A stretch of DNA of 48,149 bases from an uncultured Synergistales bacterium (GTDB lineage Bacteria; Synergistota; Synergistia; Synergistales; Aminobacteriaceae), in contig CAJOES010000011.1 in the NCBI GenBank assembly GCA_905233455.1, positions 3,959 to 52,107 of the forward strand, read 5' to 3'. The first letter of the stretch is position 1. Each line of letters begins with the position of its first letter. Below, in pieces: positions 19,921-28,651 of this stretch. The notes beneath the pieces are model-generated. The model was given only the letters and a program-made list of their open reading frames with translations, ran no database searches and was not told the DNA's origin. The position numbers were made by a program, and so were the translations under genes.

Positions 19921-20003
19921 ATGAAAACAAGCCTCCCTGAATATTTTATTGATATAACATCAGACGTTTATAATGTGGATTGCTAAATTATATCGGTAAA
20001 ATA

Positions 20004-20699
20004 TTAAGGGTCAATACGTTTTTCCTGCTCAATGAGTTTGATAATCATCTGACGATTATATATAAGGTGCATCTCCATAGCACATTTAGCTCCCGTATGG
20101 TCATGTTTGGAGATTGCTTCAGTTATTGCCCGGTGAGTCTCTATGGTCTCATGAAGCAAGAGCCTGTGTGTTGCGCTGGCGAATGTGTACACTGACGACA
20201 CGATTAGCGGCACAAGCTCTTCAACTACCCTGTTTCTGCTGCAATGCGCTATCTTCTTGTGTAGTTCTATATCCTTGCGCACATGATTCTTTCCCGACAG
20301 ATACAGCCCTTCAACCTCATCACACAGAGCAACAATCTCTGCAATATCATCATCATCTGCATTCATGGCGGCAAGGGAGGCAATTTCCGGCTCAATCATC
20401 AGCCTGACATCAAACAGTTCTAACGCTAACTGCAGTCTGTCGGTGTAACGTGCAAGGCGCAAAGGATCTTCCTCAACTGTGCTTGAGCTTATGACGAAAG
20501 TACCCGAACCCTGCCGGACCTCTAAGACTCCTTTTGATGCAAGGCTCTTCACTGCTTCACGAATGGTGCTGCGTCCGGCGTTGAACTTTTCGGACAGCTC
20601 AAATTCATTAGGCAGCTTCTCTCCGACAGGGACGGGTGTTTCCTGAATGTAGCGCAATAAGTCTTCTTCAACCTGAATTTGTTTGTTCTGTTTATTCAT
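20004..20699 (-). CDS. FadR-subfamily GntR transcriptional regulator
   Basis: LPNEFELSEKFNAGRSTIREAVKSLASKGVLEVRQGSGTFV winged HTH plus FCD effector domain. Confidence 0.92.
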   Translation of the reverse strand: MNKQNKQIQVEEDLLRYIQETPVPVGEKLPNEFELSEKFNAGRSTIREAVKSLASKGVLEVRQGSGTFVISSSTVEEDPLRLARYTDRLQLALELFDVRLMIEPEIASLAAMNADDDDIAEIVALCDEVEGLYLSGKNHVRKDIELHKKIAHCSRNRVVEELVPLIVSSVYTFASATHRLLLHETIETHRAITEAISKHDHTGAKCAMEMHLIYNRQMIIKLIEQEKRIDP

Positions 20700-21873
20700 T
20701 CAGCCTTCCAGTTCCGTCTGAAGTCTGCGCTGCGTAAAAGCTGGCTTTGCGTCCTGTGCGTTTCTCATATTCCGCACCAATTTTCCCGATGAACTCATCA
20801 GCTGCATCACTCTCTACTATGCTGACCGTACAGCCTCCGAAGCCCCCTCCTGTCATTCTTGAGCCGACAACGCCGGGAATATTCCATGCAAGTTCGGCTA
20901 ATGTGTCGAGTTCCGGCACTGTAACCTGATAGTCATCACGCAACGACACATGAGAGGCATTCATGAGTCTTCCGAATCTGTGCAGGTCTCCGGCACGCAA
21001 TGCTTCTGCGGCACGTATGGCTCTGGCATTCTCGCTGACTGCATGACGGGCGCGCTTGAGATTGACGGGAGATTTTACGGCGCAGGAATATTCGTCGAGC
21101 TCCTCAAGGGTAAGATCACACAGGCAGGAAATATCTTTTGCTCTCTTTATGTCGGTCAGGGCTTCCTCACACTGCTGCCGGCGTAAGTTGTATTCAGAAC
21201 CTACAAGTGAATGAGGGACGTTAGAGTTTGTGATGATGAGCTTGCATGTCCCCAGCTCAAGAGGGACATACGAATATTCGAGCGTTGAGCAGTTCAGCAG
21301 CACAGCATGATTCTTCCTGCCCATGCTTATAGCGAACTGATCCATTATTCCGCAGTGCATACCGACAAAATCATTTTCGGCCTCCTGTGAATACAAGGCA
21401 GCTTTAACCCCGTCAATGTTCATGCCGAGGAGGTCGCTGAATATCCGTACCGTTAGGACTTCAAGTGCTGCGGAAGATGACAGCCCAGCACCGTCCGGTA
21501 GGTTTCCTGAATACAGTATGTCGATGCCGGAGCTGAAGCTGTAGCCGTGCTTCTTGAGGACGCTCACGACTCCTAACGGGTAATTGACCCATGAGCGCGA
21601 ACCGTTCAGCTTCTCCGTGATGCCGTCAAAGCCTGCCTCGAATGGTGCGGAATATTCGCCGTCAAAATTCATCGAGTACAGCCGCAAAGTGTTTCCGGGC
21701 CTGGGTGCGGCAAGGGCATATATCCCGAAATCCAGTGCGCACGGAAAGACATAGCCGCCTTCGTGGTCTGTGTGTTCGCCGATGAGGTTGACCCGTCCGG
21801 GCGAGAAAAACGCAGCGGGCTTTGATGACGGGGAAAATATTTTTGCGTATGTTTCCTTCATGCCGTCAAGCAT
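20692..21873 (-). CDS. galK: Galactokinase
   Basis: APGRVNLIGEHTDHEGGYVFPCALD-type motif (FFSPGRVNLIGEHTDHEGGYVFP), GAGLSSSAALEV, GSRMTGGGFGGCTVSIV. Confidence 0.96.
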   Translation of the reverse strand: MLDGMKETYAKIFSPSSKPAAFFSPGRVNLIGEHTDHEGGYVFPCALDFGIYALAAPRPGNTLRLYSMNFDGEYSAPFEAGFDGITEKLNGSRSWVNYPLGVVSVLKKHGYSFSSGIDILYSGNLPDGAGLSSSAALEVLTVRIFSDLLGMNIDGVKAALYSQEAENDFVGMHCGIMDQFAISMGRKNHAVLLNCSTLEYSYVPLELGTCKLIITNSNVPHSLVGSEYNLRRQQCEEALTDIKRAKDISCLCDLTLEELDEYSCAVKSPVNLKRARHAVSENARAIRAAEALRAGDLHRFGRLMNASHVSLRDDYQVTVPELDTLAELAWNIPGVVGSRMTGGGFGGCTVSIVESDAADEFIGKIGAEYEKRTGRKASFYAAQTSDGTGRLNE

Positions 21874-21888
21874 AATAATTCCTCCTGT

Positions 21889-22155
21889 TTAATCATAAAT
21901 ACTGCTTCTGTGTCCGACTTCAGTTATAACGATAATGATTTTATTGTCCTGAATGTCTGCTATGAGCCTGTAATCTCCTATTGCATATCTCCAAAGGCCT
22001 TGAAATTTTCCTTTAAGTGCTTTACCGTAAGCCCTGGGATTTTCACAGTCTTTAAGATATTTGCGAATCCAGCCCTGTAATCTTTTGCGCACAGGCATAT
22101 CTAATTTATCAAGCTGCTTCGCTGCCTTGCTGGTGTAATCTACTGAATATTTCAT
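21889..22155 (-). CDS. RelE/ParE-family toxin
   Basis: MKYSVDYTSKAAKQLDKLDMPVRKRLQGWIRKYL...LKGKFQGLWRYAIGDYRLIADIQDNKIIIVITEVGHRSSIY. Confidence 0.9.
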   Translation of the reverse strand: MKYSVDYTSKAAKQLDKLDMPVRKRLQGWIRKYLKDCENPRAYGKALKGKFQGLWRYAIGDYRLIADIQDNKIIIVITEVGHRSSIYD

Positions 22156-22367
22156 CAGGCCAATCCTAGATGTTGTTCAACTTCATCAAGCGTGTAAGTT
22201 ACGGGGTCTTTTTCAAATTCTGCCCATGCCCGTTCAGCTTCCTCCACCTCACGAACATAATCAACAAGTGCCTGTTTGGCTACTTCTTCTACAATCTGTC
22301 CTGTCCTTTCAGCATAATCCGTAACAAATTTTGTGTCCGCATCATTAAGTTCAAACGTACATATCAT
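22155..22367 (-). CDS. RelB-like antitoxin
   Basis: 70 aa, directly upstream and overlapping the RelE-like ORF; MICTFELNDADTKFVTDYAERTGQIVEEVAKQALVDYV ribbon-helix-helix-like N-term. Confidence 0.85.
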   Translation of the reverse strand: MICTFELNDADTKFVTDYAERTGQIVEEVAKQALVDYVREVEEAERAWAEFEKDPVTYTLDEVEQHLGLA

Positions 22368-22413
22368 GATATGAATATCTCCTCTCTATAACGTAAGGGA
22401 ATAAAACAGCAAA

Positions 22414-22446
22414 AACCCTCCGCCTGAATTATACAGACAGAGGGCA
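22414..22446. terminator. Hairpin between TA operon promoter region and GLUG/Synerg-CTERM gene
   Basis: aaaaaccctccgcctgaattatacagacagagggcaaaaa. Confidence 0.5.
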
Positions 22447-22464
22447 AAAATATTTAGTGTCAGA

Positions 22465-23467
22465 TTACCTTGAATGCCTGAGGATTAATGTTATTCCCGC
22501 AATCATCAGCCACAGAACTCCGAAGCCGGAATTACAGCCTCCGCCGCCTCCGGAACTCCCTCCAGATGAGCTCCCAGAAGTGTTTTCTCCTGTTGATGGC
22601 TGCGTATCCGTAGTGCTCTCTGGTGTTGTTGATATTGCAGGGTCTGCGGTGGCCGGTGTATCTGTTGCTGGTGTACCGCTCTCGGGTGTGTTTGTTGTCG
22701 GTGTGTTTGTCGCAGGGGTATCTGCTGTGGGTGTGTCATTTGCAGGTGTATCGTTTGTGGGATTGTCCGTTGCAGGAGTATCCGTAGAGGGTGTGCCGGG
22801 GGCTGACGGGTCAGAAGTACCTGAAGCTATACATTCACAGCCGTAATCGCTGGATACGCTGCTGTATGAAGGATTATAGCCTAATCCGTATTCTGCATTG
22901 GCATATTTATTGCCTGATATATATTCAAGCTCGTTGTTAAGCCTTCCTGCAATACCAGCTTTGTATAAAGCTCCGCTGACATTTGCATACGATACGCAAT
23001 CCAATATTCTGCCCGCTTCACCTGCAATACCTCCTGCAGAAACGCGGTAGATTACTTCATCTGTTCTAGCTGTAACATTTCCTGCTACGTTGAGTCTTTT
23101 TTACCGTTGCTCTTTTGTCTATGATACCAAACAAACCGGCGGGATCCCTTCTGTCAATAGATACAGTTATTGTATGCCCGTTGCCGTCAAAATGACCTTG
23201 AAAACGGTCTCCTATAGGTGTCCAGTTAGTTTCTGAGGTAATATCTATATCAGAATCCAGACGGTAATAATATGGATTTCTCTTTTCTTCCCAAGCATCA
23301 TCAGAAATCATCCTGTCCCTGAACAGCTTTAGATCCTCGGCAGAATCAATAATATACGGATCATTTTCCGTGCCTGCATGTCCCTCATCATAATACGCCG
23401 CAAACCCTGCACCAACAGTGTAGAGAACGCACAGTACAGCCAGCAGTAACGCAAAATATTTCTTCAT
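22465..23467 (-). pseudogene. Secreted GLUG-type repeat surface protein with Thr/Pro-rich linker and Synerg-CTERM, split by +1 frameshift in A6 tract
   Basis: N-half MKKYFALLLAVLCVLYTVGAGFAAYYDEGHAGTENDPYIIDSAEDLKLFRD...GLFGIIDKRATVK; alternate frame continues RLNVAGNVTARTDEVIYRVSAGGIAGEAGRILDCVSYANVSG...GGGGGCNSGFGVLWLMIAGITLILRHSR. Removing one A at 23097-23102 restores a single ORF. Confidence 0.85.
22640..22800. repeat. Imperfect 15-nt-period tandem repeat encoding TPATDTP-like linker
   Basis: Coding strand TDTPATDNPTNDTPANDTPTADTPATNTPTTNTPESGTPATDTPATADP. Confidence 0.85.
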
Positions 23468-23723
23468 GGTATAACCTCCGTTGTGATTTTTATCGTGTTG
23501 ATTGTGTCGTGAAAATGAATCTTTTGCGCAGTTTCCTTTATGGTCTCATAGAGTCTTATGGCGGGTGCAAAGTCCGGAAGTTATTGAAGCACGAAAAGTT
23601 ACGGCCAAGTCTTGGTTGTGTTTAGTTGTGTTTCGTTAATTCCGGTGAATTTCTCATGTCCTCCCGCCTCCTTTCTTTCTTGAAAAATATTATCACATAA
23701 GCCTGAACGTTTTTCGCAAAAAA

Positions 23724-23756
23724 AATCCCCCTGCCATTACGACAGAGGGAGCAAAA
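23724..23756 (-). terminator. Hairpin at 3' side of the mgl-like operon
   Basis: aaaaaaatccccctgccattacgacagagggagcaaaaa, 10 bp past the mglC stop. Confidence 0.6.
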
Positions 23757-23765
23757 ATCTGTATT

Positions 23766-24989
23766 CTACTTTCTGCGGTACTTCGTCAAGTCTATCGCAA
23801 CTGCCACAGCGATAATCACGCCCTTGATGACCTGCTGCCACATAGGAGACACGTTGATGAACTGCAAGCCGTACTGAATGATCGTGAATATCAGAACGCC
23901 CATGATTATCCCGCCGACTTTGCCTATGCCGCCGTTCAGTGATACGCCTCCTACAACACAAGCCGCAATAGCGTCAAGCTCATAGCCGTTGCCGTAGTTG
24001 TTCGTAGCTCCTGCAGTCCTTGCAGCCTCAAGCACGCCCGCAATACCGTACAGGCATGAAGCCAGAATGAATATCCCCATGATGTTGCGGAAAACGTTGA
24101 TTCCTGCAACCACTGCCGCCTCACGGTTGCCGCCGATCGCGTAAACGTTCTTGCCGAATACCGTCTTGTTCAGTATGAACCAGATGATTACGCATATCAC
24201 TGCCGCTATTGGTATCAGTATAGATATTCCAGGAAAGCCCTTGTATATACCGCTCAAGAGCCTCATCTGCCCTAACTGCGAGAAGTCTGAACGGATTCCT
24301 CCGATAGGCTGTGAGTTGTTCGGGGGCATGTCGAAATACAGCGAGCATACGCCGTAGATTATGACCTGAACTGCCAGTGTCGCGATGAACGGGTGCATAT
24401 CGTACTTCGCCACCAAAAAGCCGTTCAGCGCACCGAAAATCATGCACGCAGCGACTGCCGCAATTATAGGCAGCCATACTGCAACCTGCGGGAGGTCAGG
24501 GAAGAACCTGTTCGCATATGTCGCCGTCTGCATCATTGAGGCCGATATTACCGCCGCAAGTCCTACCATACGACCCGCGCTGAGGTCTGTACCGGCAATG
24601 AGAAGCGTAAAGCATATGCCCAGTGCCATAATCAGTTTCGTTGATGACTGCGTGAGAATGTCCAGTGCAACACGTATCTGCATGAACCTGGGCTGAAGTA
24701 TGCAGATTACGACAACAAGAACTAACATTGCGAGAAGTATTGCGTTGTTGGTGAGAAATTCTGTAAATGAACGCCCGGCTAATGCTGCTTCCTCTTCTGT
24801 CTTGGCCTTAGCCGTGAATCCCTTTAACGCAAGGCACGCACCGATAATGATCAGGAATACGGGCAGGTCATATATTTTGCGGTTCAGGCCGAGAGGAGCT
24901 TTCGCAAAGTAAAGTATTATTCCGAGCGCGAAAATTACTATTCCGCATGTCGTAAAAAGTTTCTTGGAACGCGATGTGTTTTCTGCCAT
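23766..24989 (-). CDS. mglC: Galactose/methylgalactoside-type ABC transporter permease
   Basis: ILTQSSTKLIMALGICFTLLIAGTDLSAGRMVGLAAVISASMMQ...YAIGGNREAAVVAGINV...GGVSLNGGIGKVGGIIMGVLI. Confidence 0.92.
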   Translation of the reverse strand: MAENTSRSKKLFTTCGIVIFALGIILYFAKAPLGLNRKIYDLPVFLIIIGACLALKGFTAKAKTEEEAALAGRSFTEFLTNNAILLAMLVLVVVICILQPRFMQIRVALDILTQSSTKLIMALGICFTLLIAGTDLSAGRMVGLAAVISASMMQTATYANRFFPDLPQVAVWLPIIAAVAACMIFGALNGFLVAKYDMHPFIATLAVQVIIYGVCSLYFDMPPNNSQPIGGIRSDFSQLGQMRLLSGIYKGFPGISILIPIAAVICVIIWFILNKTVFGKNVYAIGGNREAAVVAGINVFRNIMGIFILASCLYGIAGVLEAARTAGATNNYGNGYELDAIAACVVGGVSLNGGIGKVGGIIMGVLIFTIIQYGLQFINVSPMWQQVIKGVIIAVAVAIDLTKYRRK

Positions 24990-25017
24990 GATAAATATTT
25001 TCTCCTTACTCTAAAAT

Positions 25018-26550
25018 TTATGCAGCAGTCTTCTTGTGTGAAGCGAACTGTGTTGCAAGTGCCATAATCTTTTCCTGGCTGTATTCTCCCTTGTTCAGGA
25101 AGCCCGTAACCCTTCCTTCGCACATGACCATGATACGGTCTGACATTCCCATTAGCTCCGGCATTTCCGACGAAATCATAATTATTGATCTCCCCAGCTT
25201 TATCTGGCCAAGCATAATGTTGTATATCTCGTACTTTGCACCGACATCAATTCCCCTTGTAGGCTCATCAAGAATCAGTATATCCGAGTTCGTCAGAAGC
25301 CACCGTGCAATCAGAACCTTTTGCTGGTTTCCTCCTGAAAGATTCTGAATCAGCGTGTTCAGTGATGGTGTCTTTACGTTCAGTTCCTTGCATGAAGCGT
25401 CCGCATCTACTGCGCGTTTGCGGTCATTCAGCACGCCCATAGTCGCATAATGCCTCTGGTTTGCTATTACCGTGTTCTCCAGTATGGGCAGTATTCCGAA
25501 TATTCCTGTTGCGCGCCTCTCTTCCGTGAGGAGTGCAAGCCCCTGCGATTTTGCGTATCCCGGAGATTTTGCCGTGTACCTTGCGCCGTTGAGGAGTATC
25601 TCGCCCGACGCAATGCCCCTGAGCCCGAACAGTGCCTCGACAAATTCCGTTCTCTGTGCACCGACAAGGCCGCCGATCCCGAGTATCTCTTGTTTGTGCA
25701 GCTCAAAGCTAACGTCCTGAAATGATTTCGGGAGCGGTGATGATACATGCTCAACCTTCAGGACAACTTCACTGCTTGGCTTTCCTTCACGTGCAGGGAA
25801 CTGATTCGTCATCTCGCGTCCTACCATCTGCTTTATGATGAAATCTATCGTGAGTTTCTCGCCCTTCTCGTCAGAAACCGGCCAAGTGCCGACATAAGTG
25901 CCGTCGCGCATAACCGTAATTTCATCTGAGATTTCAAGAATTTCTTTCATCTTGTGCGATATATATACGAATGCAACTCCCTGAGCACGAAGACGGTTGA
26001 TTATTTTGAACAGGTGCTCGACTTCACGGTCAGAAAGCGATGATGTAGGCTCATCAAGGATTATGATTTTTGCCTTCATGTCAACTGCGCGGGCAATCTC
26101 CATCATCTGAAGGATTGCGGCGGACTGCTCGCCGGCCAAAGCTAACGGGTCAACGTCAAGCTCAAGATCCGCAAAAAGTGCCTTCGTCTTGTCGTACATA
26201 GCCTTATGGTCAACAACGCCGAAATGTCCCGGGAATCTTCCTATGTATACATTCTCCATGACAGAACGGAATCTGATCGGGTGAAGCTCCTGATGCACCA
26301 TAGCTATCCCGTTATCCATTGCCTGACGCGCTGAATGTATGTATGCCTTCTTGCCTTCAAGGTAGATTTCTCCTCCGTCAGGCTCGTATATCCCGAAAAG
26401 GCATTTCATCAGCGTGGACTTCCCTGCGCCGTTCTCGCCCATAAGAGCATGAACTGTCCCTTTGCGGACGTTAAGCTGTACGTTGTCGAGTGCCTTTACG
26501 CCGGGAAATGTTTTCGTTATGTTCTTCATTTCAAGCAGGTATTCACTCAC
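25018..26550 (-). CDS. mglA: Galactose/methylgalactoside-type ABC transporter ATP-binding protein (two ABC domains)
   Basis: MGENGAGKSTLMKCLFGIY, IIILDEPTSSLSDREVEHLF, LSGGNQQKVLIARWLLTNSDILILDEPTRGIDVGAKYEIYN. Confidence 0.95.
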   Translation of the reverse strand: MSEYLLEMKNITKTFPGVKALDNVQLNVRKGTVHALMGENGAGKSTLMKCLFGIYEPDGGEIYLEGKKAYIHSARQAMDNGIAMVHQELHPIRFRSVMENVYIGRFPGHFGVVDHKAMYDKTKALFADLELDVDPLALAGEQSAAILQMMEIARAVDMKAKIIILDEPTSSLSDREVEHLFKIINRLRAQGVAFVYISHKMKEILEISDEITVMRDGTYVGTWPVSDEKGEKLTIDFIIKQMVGREMTNQFPAREGKPSSEVVLKVEHVSSPLPKSFQDVSFELHKQEILGIGGLVGAQRTEFVEALFGLRGIASGEILLNGARYTAKSPGYAKSQGLALLTEERRATGIFGILPILENTVIANQRHYATMGVLNDRKRAVDADASCKELNVKTPSLNTLIQNLSGGNQQKVLIARWLLTNSDILILDEPTRGIDVGAKYEIYNIMLGQIKLGRSIIMISSEMPELMGMSDRIMVMCEGRVTGFLNKGEYSQEKIMALATQFASHKKTAA

Positions 26551-27539
26551 TGTCTATCACCTCTTGTTATCTTCTGGTACGGTATCCATATATATTTGCC
26601 GTCCGTAATCTTATAGCCGATGGAGTTCGCATCACGCCCCGAAGCAAGAGCAACAGCCAGCCTTACCGACGAGATTCCCTGATTGTCCGCATCATTCAGG
26701 ACAGTTCCGAGAAGTTCGCCGTTCCTCATTGCCTCAAGTGCAGAAGCGTTTGCGTCAACACCTACAACAGGAATGTACATTGACGCATCACCCTTGTTGT
26801 AGTCGTTCGCCTTCAGTGCCTCGATCGCGCCTAAAGCCATTTCATCATTATTCGCTATAACTGCTTCAATGTTCTCCGGGCCTATAGCCATAAGAAACGC
26901 ATTCATTATCTGCATTGCCTGCAGCTTATCCCAGTTGGCTATGGCATTTGCCACTTCAGCAGGCTCAATCCCCGCATCACGCACAGCCTGAACAGCATAA
27001 CGCGAGCGCAGAATCATATCCTGATGCCCGTTCTGCCCGCGCAACAACACGAACTGTAATTTGCCGTCATTATTTTTGTCCGATTCCTTGTGCGCCTTGA
27101 AGTAATCTGCAACAAGCTCGCCGGAAAATGTACCGGATTCTTCAGCCTTTGCACCGACATAATATGCCTTGTCGTATGTCGCAAGCATTTCTGCTGTAGG
27201 TTCTCTGTTGATGAATACTACCGGGATATTTGCCGCTTTGGCCTTGTCGATTATTGCCTGTGATGACATTCTGTCTACGGGATTCACTATCAGAACATTC
27301 ACACCGGCAGAAATGAATCCGTCAATCTGTTCATTCTGTGTCGTCTGGTCGTCCTGCCCGTCAGCGAACTCTATCACTGCTCCCAGTTTGCCGGACTCAT
27401 CAGCCATTGCATTGCGGAAACGAAGCATGAAGGCATCATTGAACCTGTATATACATGCGCCTATCTTGATTTCTTCAGCACCCGCGCAACAGCATAATGC
27501 AAGCACGAACACTAAAGCTAACATAAAACTTTTACGCAA
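26547..27539 (-). CDS. Galactose/glucose-type periplasmic binding protein, paralog 2
   Basis: Signal peptide; IKIGACIYRFNDAFMLRFRNAMADESGKLGAVIEFADGQDDQTTQNEQIDGFISAGVNVLIVNPVDRMSSQAIIDKAKAANIPVVFINREPT. Confidence 0.9.
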   Translation of the reverse strand: MRKSFMLALVFVLALCCCAGAEEIKIGACIYRFNDAFMLRFRNAMADESGKLGAVIEFADGQDDQTTQNEQIDGFISAGVNVLIVNPVDRMSSQAIIDKAKAANIPVVFINREPTAEMLATYDKAYYVGAKAEESGTFSGELVADYFKAHKESDKNNDGKLQFVLLRGQNGHQDMILRSRYAVQAVRDAGIEPAEVANAIANWDKLQAMQIMNAFLMAIGPENIEAVIANNDEMALGAIEALKANDYNKGDASMYIPVVGVDANASALEAMRNGELLGTVLNDADNQGISSVRLAVALASGRDANSIGYKITDGKYIWIPYQKITRGDRQ

Positions 27540-27568
27540 GAAATTTCACCTCTCAATATAAGAAGAAG

Positions 27569-27597
27569 CCCCCGGCCTGAAAGCCTCAAACCGGGGG
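27569..27597 (-). terminator. GC-rich intergenic hairpin between the two binding protein genes (attenuator/stabiliser candidate)
   Basis: cccccgg-cctgaaagcctcaaa-ccggggg, no strong T run. Confidence 0.55.
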
Positions 27598-27612
27598 AAT
27601 GATTACAGTATT

Positions 27613-28620
27613 CTATTTCATGAATTCCTTGTAGTTCTCTGCGGTAACGGGTCTGTAGGGAATCCAGACATATTTTCCGTCAGTGATCACATAGTGGATT
27701 GACTCTTCAGTAACGGGCTTGCCTTCAGAAGCTACTGCCGCAATACGTACAGCCGCATAGCCCTGGTTGTCCGCGTCATTGAGGACTGTTCCGAGCATCT
27801 CACCCTTGCTCATTGCCTCAAGTGCCGGTGCAGTAGCGTCAACTCCTACGACAGGAATATATTTTGCGGGATCGCCGAGATTGTAGCCTTCAGCCTTCAG
27901 TGCTTCGATTGCGCCGAGTGCCATATCGTCATTATTGGCGAGTACTGCCTCGATGTTGTCGATACCTACAGCGGAGATGAAGCCTTTCATTTTGTCGGTA
28001 GCCTGAACTTTGTCCCAGTTTGCCGTGTCGCTTCCGAGTTCAACGATCTCAAAGCCGCCGAGTCTCATAGCCTGTGTTGAGTATTCAGTCCTGAGAACTG
28101 CGTCCTGATGCCCCTGCTCGCCGCGAATCATGATGTACTGAATCTTGCCGTCTCCGTTCCTGTCAGCTTTAGGGTTCTTCTTGAAGTAGTCTACGATGAT
28201 CTGTCCTGACTGTGTGCCGGACTCCTCTGCCTTTGCACCGACGTACCAGATCTTATCGTATGCCTGCATGACTTCCGCATAAGGCTCACGGTTGATGAAT
28301 ACTATCGGGAGATCTTCAGCCTTTGCCTTGTTCATGATGGGTTCTGCTGCTGTACGGTCAACGGGGTTGATGATGAGTGCCTTAACGCCTTTGGAGATAT
28401 GCGTGTCAACCTGGTCATTCTGGAGAGGCTGACGGTTCTGGCTGTCAACTACGTCAAGATCCTGATCTGTCTTTTCGGCCTCAGCGATCATTGCACGACG
28501 TACATTCGTCATGAACGTATCATCATACTTGTAGATGCACGCTCCGATAGGGTCATCAGATGCCGCAAATGCCGGTACTGCAAGAACTGCAACTAAAAGA
28601 ACTGCTAAATACTTCTTCAT
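27613..28620 (-). CDS. mglB: Galactose/glucose-type periplasmic binding protein, paralog 1
   Basis: Signal peptide; DPIGACIYKYDDTFMTNVRRAMIAEAEKTDQDLDVVDSQNRQPLQNDQVDTHISKGVKALIINPVDRTAAEPIMNKAKAEDLPIVFINREPY. Confidence 0.93.
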   Translation of the reverse strand: MKKYLAVLLVAVLAVPAFAASDDPIGACIYKYDDTFMTNVRRAMIAEAEKTDQDLDVVDSQNRQPLQNDQVDTHISKGVKALIINPVDRTAAEPIMNKAKAEDLPIVFINREPYAEVMQAYDKIWYVGAKAEESGTQSGQIIVDYFKKNPKADRNGDGKIQYIMIRGEQGHQDAVLRTEYSTQAMRLGGFEIVELGSDTANWDKVQATDKMKGFISAVGIDNIEAVLANNDDMALGAIEALKAEGYNLGDPAKYIPVVGVDATAPALEAMSKGEMLGTVLNDADNQGYAAVRIAAVASEGKPVTEESIHYVITDGKYVWIPYRPVTAENYKEFMK

Positions 28621-28651
28621 GGTAAAACTAAACCTCCTGAAATTAAAGTAT

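Noticed and set aside
23468-23720. Non-coding gap upstream of the GLUG gene as a structured RNA or mobile element end
   Set aside because: No inverted repeats, transposase remnant or recognisable riboswitch core; probably promoter/UTR.
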